DNA of 64,000 bases. Source: Xestospongia bergquistia. Taxonomy: Eukaryota; Porifera; Demospongiae; Haplosclerida; Petrosiidae. A model generated the notes under the pieces. It was not told the origin of the DNA and searched no databases. It saw nothing but the letters and a program-made list of their open reading frames with translations. The stretch is taken from contig OZ014418.1 in NCBI GenBank assembly GCA_963965975.1, positions 4,786,775 to 4,850,774 of the forward strand, given 5' to 3'. Positions 37,909-49,372 of this stretch are shown here, one piece after another. The position numbers and the translations under genes were made by a program. Numbering within the stretch: the first letter of the stretch is position 1; the number at the start of each line of letters is the position of its first letter.

Positions 37909-39195
37909 TCTAAAGTCTGTAAATTAAAGACTTTAGAAGGTTTAGACTATTGAGCGAAGTTTATAAAGTAAACTGGTCAGTAAAAAGGACTTTATGAAAC
38001 TAACTAAATAAAATGTTATTAACACTTTAGTAAGTTCGTTTGCATTAACACTCTAAGGTCATTAATTTAAAGACTTTGGAAGGTTTAGAGTAATGAGTGA
38101 AGTTTGTAAGGTAAACAGCTCAGTTTAAAGGGCTCTTTGAAACTAACCAAATAAACTATTATTAACAGTTTAGTAAGTTAGTTTTTGATAACACTCTAAA
38201 GTCTTTAATTAAAAGACTTTAGAAGGTTTAAACTATTGAGTAAAGTTTATAAAGTAAACTGCACAGTCTAAAGGACTCTATGGGACTAAAGAAATAAACT
38301 GCTATTAACAGTTCAGTAAGTTTGTTTGCATTAACATTCTAAAGTCTGTAAATTAAAGACTTTAGAAGGTTTAGACTATTGAGCGAAGTTTATAAAGTAA
38401 ACTGGTCAGTAAAAAGGACTTTATGAAACTAACTAAATAAAATGTTATTAACACTTTAGTAAGTTCGTTTGCATTAACACTCTAAGGTCATTAATTTAAA
38501 GACTTTGGAAGGTTTAGAGTAATGAGTGAAGTTTGTAAGGTAAACAGCTCAGTTTAAAGGGCTCTTTGAAACTAACCAAATAAACTATTATTAACAGTTT
38601 AGTAAGTTAGTTTTTGATAACACTCTAAAGTCTTTAATTAAAAGACTTTAGAAGGTTTAAACTATTGAGTAAAGTTTATAAAGTAAACTGCACAGTCTAA
38701 AGGACTCTATGGGACTAAAGAAATAAACTGCTATTAACAGTTCAGTAAGTTTGTTTGCATTAACATTCTAAAGTCTGTAAATTAAAGACTTTAGAAGGTT
38801 TAGACTATTGAGCGAAGTTTATAAAGTAAACTGGTCAGTAAAAAGGACTTTATGAAACTAACTAAATAAAATGTTATTAACACTTTAGTAAGTTCGTTTG
38901 CATTAACGCTCTAAGGTCATTAATTTAAAGACTTTGGAAGGTTTAGAGTAATGAGTGAAGTTTGTAAGGTAAACAGCACAGTTTAAAGGGCTCTTTGAAA
39001 CTAACCAAATAAACTATTATTAACAGTTTAGTAAGTTAGTTTTTGATAACACTCTAAAGTCTTTAATTAAAAGACTTTAGAAGGTTTAAACTATTGAGTA
39101 AAGTTTATAAAGTAAACTGCACAGTCTAAAGGACTCTAGGGGACTAAAGAAATAAACTGCTATTAACAGTTTAGTAAGTTCGTCTGCATTAACAC
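37909..39195 (+). repeat. Three-monomer unit in three tandem copies (429 bp x3)
   Basis: Units at 37,909-38,337, 38,338-38,766 and 38,767-39,195, each E'-D'-A'. E' has AAAGTCTGTAAATTAAAG, CAGTAAAAAGG, ACTTTATGAAAC and AAAATGTTATTAACAC. D' has GAGTAATGAGTGAAG, TTTGTAAGGTAAACAG and GGGCTCTTTGAAAC. A' has CTGCACAGTCTAAAGG. The last A' is chimeric and ends GTTCGTCTGCATTAACACTG. The copies are almost identical. Confidence 0.93.
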
Positions 39196-40004
39196 TGTAA
39201 AGTCTTTAATTTAAAGACTTTAGAAGGTTTAGACTATTGAGTGAAGTTTTTTAAAGTAAACTGATAGGTCTAAAGGACTCTATGGGACTAACTAAATTAA
39301 CTGCTATTAACAGTTTAGTAAGTTGGTTTGCATTAACACTCTAAAGTCTTTAATTTAAAGACTTTAGAAGGTTTAAACTATTGAGTAACGTTTATAAAGT
39401 AAACTGCTCAGTCTAAAGGACTCTATGGGGCTAAAGAAATAAACTGCTATTAACAGTTTAGTAAGTTGGTTTGCATTAACCCTCTAAAGTCTTTAATTTA
39501 AAGACTTTAGAAGGTTTAGACTATGGAGTGAACTTTGTAAAGTAAACTAATAGGTCTAAAGGACTCTAGGAGACTAACTAAATTAACTGTTATTAACAGT
39601 TTAGTAAGTTGGTTTGCATTAACACTCTGAAGTCTTTAATTTAAAGACTTTAGAAGGTTTAAACTATTGAGTAAAGTTTATAAAGTAAACTGCTCAGTCT
39701 AAAGGACTCTATGGGACTAAAGAAATAAACTGCTATTAACAGTTTAGTAAGTTGGTTTGCATTAACACTCTAAAGTCTTTAATATAAAGACTTTAGAAGG
39801 TTTAGACTATTGCGTAAAGTTTATAAGGTAGACTGCTAAGTTTAAAGGACTCTATGGGACTAAAGAAATGAACTGCTATTAACAGTTCAGTAAGTTTGTT
39901 TGCATTAACGCTCTAAAGTCTTTAATTTAAAGACTTTAGAAGGTTTAGAGTATTGAGTGAAGTTTATAAAGGAAACAGCTCAGTCTAAAGTGCTCTATGA
40001 AACT
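39196..40004 (+). repeat. Satellite monomers B1-A-B2-A-C-D/E
   Basis: About six monomers of ordinary subtype sequence. The last begins as D (GAGTATTGAGTG, ACAGCTCAGTCTAAAG) and ends as E (ACTAAATAAAATGTTATTAAC, GTTCGTTTGCATT), which puts the register into step with the E-headed block at about 42.4 kb. Confidence 0.78.
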
Positions 40005-43000
40005 GACTAAATAAAATGTTATTAACAATTTAGTAAGTTCGTTTGCATTAACACTCTAAAGTCATTAATTTGAAGACTTTAGAAGGTTTAGAGTATTGAG
40101 TAAAGTTTATAAAGTAAACTGCTCAGTGTAAAGGACTCTATGGGACTAAAGAAATAAACTGTTATTAACAGTTTAGTAAGTTTGTTTGCATTAACGCTCT
40201 AAAGTCTTTTATTTAAAGACTTTAGAAGGTTTAGAGTATTGAGTGAAGTTTATAAATTAAACAGCTCATTCTAAAGGGCTCTATGATACTAACTAAAGAA
40301 ACTATTATTAACAGTTTAGTAAGTTAGTTTGTGATAACACTCTAAAGTCTTTAATTTAAAGACTTTAGAAGGTTTAGACTATTGAGTAAAGTTTATAATG
40401 TAAACTGCTCATTCTAAAGGACTCTATGGGACTAAAGAAATAAACTGCTATTAACAGTTTAGTAAGTTGGTTTGCATTAACCCTCTAAAGTCTTTAATTT
40501 AAAGACTTTAGAAGGTTTCGAGTATTGAGTGAAGTTTATAAAGTAAACAGCTCAGTCTAAAGGGCTCTATGAAACTAACTAAAGAAACCATTATTAACAG
40601 TTCAGTAAGTTGGTTTGCATTAACACTCTAAAGTCTTTATATTAAAGACTTTAGAAGGTTTAGACTATTGAGCGAAGTTTATAAAGTAAACTGGTCAGTC
40701 TAAACGACTCTATGAAACAAACTAAATAAAATGCTATTAACACTTTAGTAAGTTGGTTTGCATTAATACTCTAAAGTCATTAATTTAAAGACTTTAGAAG
40801 GTTTAGAATATTGAGTAAAGTTTATAATGTAAACTGCTCAGTGTAAAGGACTCTATGGGACTAAAGAAATAAACTGCTATTAACAGTTTAGTAAGTTTTT
40901 TTGCATTAACGCTCTAAAGTCTTTAATTGAAAGACTTTAGAAGGTTTAGTGTATTGAGTGAAGTTTATAAAGTAAACAGCTCAATCTAAAGGGCTCTATG
41001 AGACTAACTAAATAAACTATTATTAACAGTTTAGTAAGTTAGTTTGTGATAACACTCTAAAGTCTTTAATTTAAAGACTTTAGAAGGTTTAAACTATTGA
41101 GTAAAGTTTATAAAGTAAACTGCTCAGTCTAAAGGACTCTATGAAACTAAGGAAATAAACTGCTATTAACAGTTTAGTAAGTTCGTCTGCATTAACCCTC
41201 TAAAGTCTTTAATTTAAAGACTTTAGAAGGCTTTGACTATTGAGTGAAGTTTTTTAAAGTAAACTGATCGGTCTAAAGGACTCCATGGGACTAACTAAAT
41301 TAACTGCTATTAACAGTTTAGTAAGTTGGTTTGCATTAACACTCTAAGGTCTTTAATTTAAAGACTTTAGAAGGTTTAGTCTATTGAGTAAAGTTTATAA
41401 GTAAACTGCTCAGTCTAAGGGACTCTATGGGGCTAAAGAAATAAACTGCTATTAACAGTTTAGTAAGTTGGTTTGCATTAAGCCTCTAATGTCTTTAATT
41501 TAAAGAGTTTAGAAGGTTTAGACTATTGAGTGAAGTTTGTAAAGTAAACTGAAAGGTCTAAAGGACTCTATGAGACTAACTAAATTAACTGTTATTAACA
41601 GTTTAGTAAGTCGGTTTGCATTAACACTCTAAAGTCTTTAATTTAAAGACTTTAGAAGGTTTAAACTATTGAGTAAAGTTTATAAAGTAAACTGCCCAGT
41701 CTAAAGGACTCTATGGGACTAAAAAAATAAACTGCTATTAACATTTTAGTAAGTTGGTTTGCATTAACACTCTAAAATCGTTAATTTAAAGACTTTAGAA
41801 GGTTTAGACTATTGAGTGAAGTTTTTTAAAATAAACTGATAGGTCTAAAGGACTCTATGGGACTAATTAAATTAACTGCTATTAACAGTTTAGTAAGTTC
41901 GTTTGCATTAACACTCTAAAGTCTTAATTTAAAGACTTTAGAAGGTTTAAACTATTGAGTAAGGTTTAAACTATTGAGTAAACTTTATAAAGTAAACTGG
42001 TCATTCTAAAGGACTCTATGGGACTAAAGAAATAAACTGGTATTAACAGTTTAGTAAGTTGGTTTGCTTTAACCCTCTAAAGTCTTTATTTTAAAGACTT
42101 TAGAAGGTTTAGACTATTGGGTAAAGTTTATAAGGTAGACTGCTAAGTTTAAAGGAGTCTATGGGACTAAAGAAATGAACTGCTATTAATAGTTCAGTAA
42201 GTTTGTTTGCATTAACGCTCTAAAGTCTTTAATTTAAAGACTTTAGAAGGTTTAGAGTATTGAGTGAAGTTTATAAAGTAAACAGCTCAGTCTAAAGGGC
42301 TCCATGAAACTTACTAAATAAACTATTATTAACAGTTCAGTAAGTTTGTTTGCATTAACACTCTAAAGTCTTTAAATTAAAGACTTTAGAAGGTTTAGAC
42401 TATTGAGCGAAGTTTATAAAGTAAACTGGTCACTCTAAAGGACTCTATGAAACTAACTAAATAAAATGTTATTAACACTTTAGTAAGTTCGTTTGCATTA
42501 ACACTCTAAAGTCATTAATTTGAAGACTTTAGAAGGTTTAGAGTATTGAGTAAAGTTTATAAAGTAAACTGCTCAGTGTAAAGGACTCTATGGGACTAAA
42601 GAAATAAACTGCTATTAACAGTTTAGTAAGTTGGTTTGCATTAACGCTCTAAAGTCTTTAATTTAAAGACTTTAGAAGGTTTAGAGTATTGAGTGAAGTT
42701 TATAAAGTAAACAGCTCATTCTAAAAGGCTCTATGATACTAACTAAATAAACTATTATTAACAGTTTAGTAAGTTAGTTTGTGATAACACTCTAAAGTCT
42801 TTAATTTAAAGACCTTAGAAGGTTTAGACTATTGAGTAAAGTTTATAATGTAAACTGCTCATTCTAAAGGACTCTATGGGACTAAAGAAATAAACTGCTA
42901 TTAACAGTTTAGTAAGTTGGTTTGCATTAACCCTCTAAAGTCTTTAATTTAAAGACTTTAGAAGGTTTCGAGTATTGAGTAAAGTTTATAAAGTAAACAG

Positions 43001-44680
43001 CTCAGTCTAAAGGGCTCTATGAAACTAACTAAATAAACTATTATTAACAGTTCAGTAAGTTGGTTTGCATTAACACTCTAAAGTCTTTATATTAAAGACT
43101 TTAGAAGGTTTAGACTATTGAGCGAAGTTTATAAAGTAAACTGGTCAGTCTAAAGGACTCTATGAAACAAACTAAATAAAATGTTATTAACACTTTAGTA
43201 AGTTGGTTTGCATTAACCCTCTAAAGTCATTAATTTAAAGACTTTAGAAGGTTTAGACTATTGAGTAAAGTTTATAAGGTAAACTGCTCAGTGTAAAGGA
43301 CTCTATGGGACTAAAGAAATAAACTGCTATTAACAGTTTAGTAAGCTTGTTTGCATTAACGCTCTAAAGTCTTTAATTGAAAGACTTTAGAAGGTTTAGA
43401 GTATTGAGTGAAGTTTATAAAGTAAACAGCTCATTCTAAAGGGCTCTATGAAACTAACTAAATAAACTATTATTAACAGTTTAGTAAGTTAGTTTGTGAT
43501 AACACTCTAAAGTCTTTAATTTAAAGACTTTAGAAGGTTTAAACTATTGAGAAAAGTTTATAAAGTAAACTGCTCAGTCTAAAGGACTCTATGGGACTAA
43601 AAAAATATACTGCTATTAACATTTTAGTAAGTTGGTTTGCATTAACACTCTAAAGTCTTTAATTTAAAGACTTTAGAAGGTTTAGACTATTGAGTGAAGT
43701 TTTTTAAAATAAACTTATAGGTCTAAAGGACTCTATGGGACTAACTAAATTAACTGCTATTAACAGTTTAGTAAGTTCGTTTGCATTAACACTCTAAAGT
43801 CTTTAATTTAAAGACTTTAGAAGGTTTAAACTATTGAGTAAAGTTTATAAAGTAAACTGGTCAGTCTAAAGGACTCTATGGGACTAAAGAAATAAACTGG
43901 TATTAACAGTTTAGTAAGTTGGTTTGCTTTAACCCTCTAAAGTCTTTAATTTAAAGACTTTAGAAGGTTTAGACTATTGGGTAAAGTTTATAAGGTAGAC
44001 TGCTAAGTTTAAAGGACTCTATGGGACTAAAGAAATGAACTGCTATTAATAGTTCAGTAAGTTTGTTTGCATTAACGCTCTAAAGTCTTTAATTTAAAGA
44101 CTTTAGAAGGTTTAGAGTATTGAGTGAAGTTTATAAAGTAAACAGCTCAGTCTAAAGGGCTCTATGCAACTAACTAAATAAACTATTATTAACAGTTCAG
44201 TAAGTTGGTTTGCATTAACACTCTAAAGTCTTTAAATTAAAGACTTTAGAAGGTTTAGACTATTAAGCGAAGTTTATAAAGTAAACTAGTCAGTCTAAAG
44301 GACTCTATGAAACTAACTAAATAAAATGTTATTAACAGTTTAGTAAGTTCGTTTGCATTAACACTCTAAAGTCATTAATTTAAAGACTTTAGAAGGTTTA
44401 GACTATTGAGTAAAGTTTATAAAGTAAACTGCTTAGTGTAAAGGACTCTATGGGACTAAAGAAATAAACTGCTATTAACAGTTTAGTAAGTTTGTTTGCA
44501 TTAACGCTCTAAAGTCTTTAATTTAAAGACTTTAGAAGGTTTAGAGTATTGAGTGAAGTTTATAAAGTAAACAGCTCAGTCTAAAGGGCTCTATGAAACT
44601 AACTAAATAAACTATTATTAACAGTTTAGTAAGTTAGTTTGTGATAACACTCTAAAGTCTTTAATTTAAAGACTTTAGAA
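40005..44680 (+). repeat. Interleaved 17- and 13-monomer-offset duplications
   Basis: About 40,005-41,140 matches about 42,455-43,590 at an offset of 2,450 bp; the word CATTAATTTGAAG followed by GAGTATTGAGTAAAG is diagnostic. About 41,640-42,830 matches 43,520-44,690. There the offset is 1,878 before and 1,860 after an internal 19-bp duplication at 41,942-41,979. Diagnostic words are TTAACATTTTAGTAAG (41,739 and 43,617), AAACTGGTATTAAC and TGCTTTAACCC. The two pairings overlap, so at least two exchanges shaped the block. Confidence 0.8.
41915..42075 (+). repeat. Over-length A monomer (161 bp) with internal 19-bp tandem duplication
   Basis: A 19-bp segment, AAGGTTTAAACTATTGAGT, occurs at 41,942-41,960 and again directly at 41,961-41,979. 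One T is also missing from H1 (GTCTTAATTT). The net gain of 18 bp makes this the longest monomer I found. The paralogous monomer near 43,793-43,935 has neither change, so both arose after that duplication. Confidence 0.93.
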
Positions 44681-47600
44681 GGTTTAGCCTATTGAGCAAA
44701 GTTTATAATGTAAACTGATCAGTCTAAAGGACTCTACGGGACTAAAGAAATAAACAGCTATTAACAGTTTAGGAAGTTGGTTTGCATTAACCCTCTAAAG
44801 TCTTTAATTTAAAGACCATAGAAGTTTAGACTATTGAGTGAATTTTGTAAAGTAAACTGATAGGTCTAAAGGACTCTATGGGACTAACTAAATTAACTGT
44901 TATTAACAGTTTAGTAAGTTGGTTTGCATTAACACTCCAAAGTCTTTAATTTAAAGACTTTAGAAGGTTTAAACTATTGAGTAAAGTTTATAAAGTAAAC
45001 TGCTCAGTCTAAAGGACTCTATGGGACTAAAGAAATAAACTGCTATTAACAGTTTAGTAAGTTGGTTTGCATTAACCCTCTAAAGTCTTTAATTTAAAGA
45101 CTTTAGAAGGTTTAGACTTTTGAGTGAAGTTTTTTAAAGTAAACTGATAGGTCTAAAGGACTCTATGGGACTAACTAAATTAACTGCTATTGACAGTTTA
45201 GTAAGTTGGTTTGCATTAACACTCTAAAGTCTTTAATTTAAAGACTTTAGAAGGGTTAAACTATTGAGTAATGTTTATAAAGTAAACTGTTAAGTCTAAA
45301 GGACTCTATGGGACAAAAGAAATAAACTGCTATTAACAGTTTAGTAAGTTGGTTTGCATTAACACTCTAAAGTCTTTAATTTAAAGACTTTAGAAAGTTT
45401 AGACTATTGGGTAAAGTTTATAAGGTAGATTGCTAAGTATAAAGGACTCTATGGGACTAAAGAAATGAACTGCTATTAACAGTTCAGTAAGTTTGTTTGC
45501 ATTAACACTCAAAAGTCTTTAAATTAAAGACTTTAGAAGGTTTAGACTATTGAGCGAAGTTTATAAAGTAAACTGGTCAGTCTTAAGGACTCTATGAAAC
45601 TAACAAAATAAACTGTTATTAACAGTTTAGTAAGTTCGTCTGCATTAACACTTTAAAGTCTTTAATTTAAAGACTTTAGAAGGTTTAGACTATTGAGTAA
45701 AGTTTATAAAGTAAACTGCTCAGTGTAAAGGACTCTATGGGACTAAAGAAATAAACTGCTATTAACAGTTTAGTAAGTTTGTTTGCATTAACGCTCTAAA
45801 GTCTTTAATTTAAAGACTTTAGAAGGTTTAGCGTATTGATTGAAGTTTATAAAGTAAACAGCTCAGTCTAAAAGGCCCTATGAAACTGACTAAATAAACT
45901 ATTATTAACAGTTTTGTAAGTTAGTTTGTTTTAACACTCTAAAGTCTTTAATTTAAAGACTTTAGAAGGTTTAGACTATTGAGTAAAGTTTATAAAGTAA
46001 ACTGCTCAGTCTAAAGGCCTCTATGGGACTAAAGAAATAAACTGCTATTAACAGTTTAGTAAGTTGGTTTGCATTAACCCTCTAAAGTCTTTAATTTAAA
46101 GACTTTAGAAGGTTTAGACTATTGAGTGAAGTTTTTTAAAGTAAATTGATAGGTCTAAAGGAATCTATGGGACTAACTAAATTAACTGCTTTAAACAGTT
46201 TAGTAAGTTCGTTTGCATTAACACTCTAAAGTCTTTAATTTAAAGACTTTACAAGGTTTAAACTATTGAGTAAAGTTTATAAAGTAAACTGCTCAGTCTA
46301 AAGGACTCTATGGGACTAAAGAAAAAAACTGCTATTAACAGTTTAGTAAGTTGGTTTGCATTAACACTCTAAAGTCTTTAATTTAAAGACTTTAGAAGGT
46401 TTAGACTATTGGGTAAAGTTTATAAGGTAGACTGCTAAGTTTAAAGGACTCTATGGGACGAAAGAAATAAACTGCTATTAACAGTTCAGTAAGTTTTTTT
46501 GCATTAACACTCTAAAGTTTTTAAATTAAAGACTTTAGAAGGTTTAGACTATTGAGCGAAGTTTATAAAGTAAACTGGTCAGTCTAAAGGACTCTATGAA
46601 ACTAACAAAATAAACTGTTATTAACAGCATAGTAAGTTCGTCTGCATTAACACTCTAAAGTCTTTAATTTAAAGACTTTAGAAGGTTTAGTCTATTGAGT
46701 AAAGTTTATAAAGTAAAATGCTCAGTGTAAAGGACTCTATGGGACTAAAGAAATAAACTGCTATTAACAGTTTAGTAAGTTTGTTTGCATTAACGCTCTA
46801 AAGTCTTTAATTTAAAGACTTTAGAAGGTTTAGAGTATTGAGTGAAGTTTATAAAGTAAACAGCTCAGTCTAAAGGGCTCTATGAAACTAACTATATAAA
46901 CTGCTGTTAACAGTTTGGTAAGTTGGTTTGCATTAACACTCAAAAGTCTTTAAATTAAAGACTTTAAAAAGTTTAGACTATTGAGTGAAGTTTGTAAAGT
47001 AAACTGATAGGTCTAAAGGACTCTATGGGACTAACTAAATAAACTATTATTAACAGTTTAGTAAGTTAGTTTGTGATAACACTCTAAAGTCTTTAATTTA
47101 AAGACTTTAGAAGATTTAAACTATTGAGTAAAGTTTATAAAGTAAACTGCTCAGTCTAAAGGACTCTATGGGACTAAAAAAATAAACTGCTATTAACATT
47201 TTAGTAAGTTGGTTTGCATTAACACTCTAAAGTCTTTAATTTAAAGACTTTTGAAGGTTTAGACTATTGAGTGAAGTTTTTTAAAGTAAACTGATAGGTC
47301 TAAAGGACTCTGTGGGACTAACTAAATTAACTGCTATTAACAGTTTAGTAAGTTCGTTTGCATTAACACTCTAAAGTCTTTAATTTAAAGACTTTAGAAG
47401 TTTTAAACTATTGAGTAAAGTTTATAAAGTAATTTGCTCAGTCGAAAGGACTCTATGGGACTAAAGAAATAAACTGCTATTAACAGTTTAGTAAGTTGGT
47501 TTGCATTAACACTCTAAAGTCTTTAAATTAAAGACTTTAAAAGGTTTAGACTATTGAGTGAAGTTTGTAAAGTGAACTGATAGGTCTCAAGGGCTCTATG

Positions 47601-48084
47601 AAACTAACTAACTAAACTATTATTAACAGTTTAGTAAGTTAGTTTGTGATAACACTCTAAAGTCTTTAATTTAAAGACTGTAGATGGTTTAAACTATTGA
47701 GTAAAGTTTATAAAGTAAACTGCTCAGATTAAAGGTCTCTATGGGACTAAAGAAATAAACTGCTATTAACAGTTTAGTAAGTTGGTTTGCATTAACCCTC
47801 TAAAGTCTTTAATTTAAAGACTTTAGAAGGTTTAGACTATTGAGTGAAGTTTTTTAAAGTAAACTGATAGGTCTGAAGGACTCTATGGGACTAACTAAAT
47901 TAACTGCTATTAACAGTTTAGTAAGTTGGTTTGCATTAACACTCTAAAGTCTTTAATTTAAAGACTTTAGAAGGTTTAAACTATTGAGTAAAGTTTATAA
48001 AGTAAACTGGTCAGTCTAAAGGACTCTATGGGTCTAAAGAAATAAACTGCCATTAACATTTAGTAAGATGGTTTGCATTAACAC
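44681..48084 (+). repeat. Satellite monomers in shortened higher-order order, similar to 2.3-3.6 kb
   Basis: About 24 monomers: A3-B2-A-B1-A-C-E-A2-D-A-B1-A-C-E-A2-D2-B3-A-B1-A-B3/D-A-B1-A. The first nine match 2.28-3.56 kb, sharing GAGCAAAG (44,694 and 2,336), GTGAATTTTGTAAAG, GCTATTGACAG, TGAGTAATGTTTA and CTAAGTATAAAGG. The offset is about 42,358 to 42,370, drifting by small indels. Near 47,540-47,640 a B monomer (GTGAACTGATAGGTCTCAAG) switches to a D tail (GGGCTCTATGAAAC). Confidence 0.8.
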
Positions 48085-48227
48085 TCTAAAGTCTTTAATT
48101 TAAAGACTTTAGAAGGTTTAGACTATTGGGTAAAGTTTATAAGGTAGACTGCTAAGTTTAAAGGACTCTATGGGACTAAAGAAATGAACTGCTATTAACA
48201 GTTCAGTAAGTTTGTTTGCATTAACGC
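48085..48227 (+). repeat. Subtype C monomer (reference)
   Basis: Subtype C is recognised by GACTATTGGGTAAAG, by TATAAGGTAGACTGCTAAG in place of TATAAAGTAAACTGCTCAG, by GAAATGAACTGCTATT, and by CAGTTCAGTAAG after H3. The AGGTAGACT change weakens the inner arm of dyad H2. C usually follows A and precedes D, D2 or E. It recurs throughout, for example near 1,310, 3,030, 6,030, 10,470, 17,060, 25,930 and 53,130. Confidence 0.9.
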
Positions 48228-48370
48228 TCTAAAGTCTTTAATTAAAAGTCTTTAGAAGGTTTAGAGTATTGAGTGAAGTTTATAAAGTAAACAGCTCAGT
48301 CTAAAGAGCTCTATGAAACTAACTAAATAAACTATTATTAACAGTTCAGAAAGTTGGTTTGCATAAACAC
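48228..48370 (+). repeat. Subtype D monomer (reference, first of two)
   Basis: D is recognised by GAGTATTGAGTGAAG, GTAAACAGCTCAGTCTAAAG, GGCTCTATGAAACTAAC and AACTATTATTAACAG. This copy ends in the CAGTTCAG form rather than the GTTAGTTTGTGATAACAC form of the second D. It has changes in the H1 region (ATTAAAAGTC in place of ATTTAAAGAC). D occupies two positions in the ten-step repeat, after C and after A2. Confidence 0.88.
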
Positions 48371-48513
48371 TCTAAAGTCTTTAAATTAAAGACTTTAGAA
48401 GGTTTAGACTATTGAGCGAAGTTTATAAAGTAAACTGGTCAGTCTAAAGGACTCTATGAAACTAACTAAATAAACTGTTATTAACAGTTTAGTAAGTTCG
48501 TTTGCATTAACAC
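48371..48513 (+). repeat. Subtype E monomer (reference)
   Basis: E is recognised by an A-centred H1 palindrome (CTTTAAATTAAAG in place of CTTTAATTTAAAG), by the CpG-containing GAGCGAAG, by AACTGGTCAG, and by ATGAAACTAAC. It usually ends GTTCGTTTGCATT or GTTCGTCTGCATT. The A-centred palindrome is nearly fixed in E and in B3 and rare in other subtypes, so it helps to phase the array. A variant with CTTTTATTACTAG in place of H3 occurs near 18,550 and 60,060. Confidence 0.9.
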
Positions 48514-48656
48514 TCTAACGCCATTAATTTAAAGACTTTAGAATGTTTAGACTATTGAGTAAAGTTTATAAAGTAAACTGCTCAGTGTAAAGGACTCTAT
48601 GGGACTAAAGAAATAAACTGCTATTAACAGTTTAGTAAGTTTGTTTGCATTAACGC
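48514..48656 (+). repeat. Subtype A2 monomer (reference)
   Basis: A2 follows E. Many copies have a mismatch in the left arm of H1 (GTCATTAA in place of GTCTTTAA), and in this copy the arm reads CTAACGCCATTAA. The body is GACTATTGAGTAAAG, then CTGCTCAGTGTAAAGG (GTGT or GTAT in place of GTCT, which shortens the H2 outer arm), ending GTTTGTTTGCATTAACGC. It is normally followed by D. In several blocks the first word is GTCTATTGAG, for example 3,320, 5,460, 46,690, 52,555 and 54,710. Confidence 0.87.
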
Positions 48657-48799
48657 TCTAAAGTCTTTAATTTAAAGACTTTAGAAGGTTTAGAGTATTG
48701 AGTGAAGTTTATAAAGTAAACAGCTCAATCTAAAGGGCTCTATGAAACTAACTAAATAAACTATTATTAACAGTTTAGTAAGGTAGTTTGTGATAACAC
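48657..48799 (+). repeat. Subtype D monomer (reference, second)
   Basis: This is the typical D: GAGTATTGAGTGAAG, ACAGCTCA, GGGCTCTATGAAAC and AACTATTATTAACAG, ending GTAGTTTGTGATAACAC here (GTTAGTTTGTG in most copies). The TTTGTGATAAC ending in place of TTTGCATTAAC is diagnostic for D and for the 3' half of B3. B3 is therefore probably a B/D recombinant. The H1 palindrome at its start is perfect. Confidence 0.9.
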
Positions 48800-48942
48800 T
48801 CTGAAGTCTTTAATTTAAAGACTTTAGAAGGTTTAGACTATTGAGTAAAGTTTATAATGTAAACTGCTCAGTCTAAAGGACTCTATGGGACTAAAGAAAT
48901 AAACTGCTATTAACAGTTTAGTAAGTTGCTTTGCATTAACCC
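48800..48942 (+). repeat. Subtype A3 monomer (reference)
   Basis: A3 follows D and differs from A by GACTATTGAG (not AAACTATTGAG) and often by TTTATAATGTAAACTGC (not TTTATAAAGTAAACTGC). It shows the clearest H2 outer stem: TTTAGACTATTGAG at 48,832-48,845 pairs with CTCAGTCTAAA at 48,867-48,877, leaving a three-base ATT bulge. It ends GCATTAACCC and is followed by B2. Confidence 0.87.
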
Positions 48943-49085
48943 TCTAAAGTCTTTAATTTAAAGACTTTAGAAGGCTTAGACTATTGAGTGAAGTTTGTAA
49001 AGTAAACTGATAGGTCTAAAGGACTCTATGGGACTAACTAAATTAACTGTTATTAACAGTTTAGTAAGTTGGTTTGCATTAACAC
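48943..49085 (+). repeat. Subtype B2 monomer (reference)
   Basis: B2 is recognised by GAGTGAAGTTTGTAAAG, AACTGATAGGTCTAAAGG, ACTAACTAAATTAACTG and a perfect H3 (AACTGTTATTAACAGTT). The TATAAAG word of A, D and E is replaced by TGTAAAG. B2 lies between A3 and A in the ten-step repeat. Its relative B3 shares the first half but ends CTAAATAAACTATTATTAAC and TTTGTGATAAC like D. Confidence 0.9.
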
Positions 49086-49228
49086 TCTAAAGTCTTTAAT
49101 TTAAAGACTTTAGAAGGTTTAAACTATTGAGTAAAGTTTTTAAAGTAAACTGCTCAGTCTAAAGGACTCTATGGGACTAAAGAAATAAACCGCTATTAAC
49201 AGTTTAGTAAGTTGGTTTGCATTAACAC
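49086..49228 (+). repeat. Subtype A monomer (reference, between B2 and B1)
   Basis: A is recognised by GGTTTAAACTATTGAGTAAAG, TTTATAAAGTAAACTGCTCAG, ATGGGACTAAAGAAATAAAC and GTTGGTTTGCATT. This copy has GTTTTTAAAG and one C in AACCGCTATT. A alternates with B-type monomers, giving a local A-B dimer rhythm that dominates the first kilobase of the window. Confidence 0.9.
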
Positions 49229-49372
49229 TCTAAAGTCTTTTATTTAAAGACTTTAGAAGGTTTAGACTATTGAGTGAAGTTTTTTAAAGTAAACTGATAG
49301 GTCTAAAGGACTCTATGGGACTAACTAAATTAACTGCTATTAACAGTTTAGTAAGTTCGTTTGCATTAACAC
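49229..49372 (+). repeat. Subtype B1 monomer (reference, 144 bp)
   Basis: B1 is recognised by GAGTGAAGTTTTTTAAAG (a six-T run in place of TTTATAAAG, one base longer), by AACTGATAGGTCTAAAGG, by ACTAACTAAATTAACTGC, and usually by GTTCGTTTGCATT. The T-run makes the unit 144 bp and removes the TATAAAG word. It is flanked on both sides by A monomers in the ten-step repeat. Confidence 0.9.

Noticed and set aside
48371..48513. CENP-B box (TTCG motif in GTTCGTTTGCATT)
   Set aside because: The TTCG is followed by TTTGCATT and lacks the A and CGGG positions of the CENP-B consensus. It is also absent from many subtypes (GTTGG, GTTTG, GTTAG at the same place).
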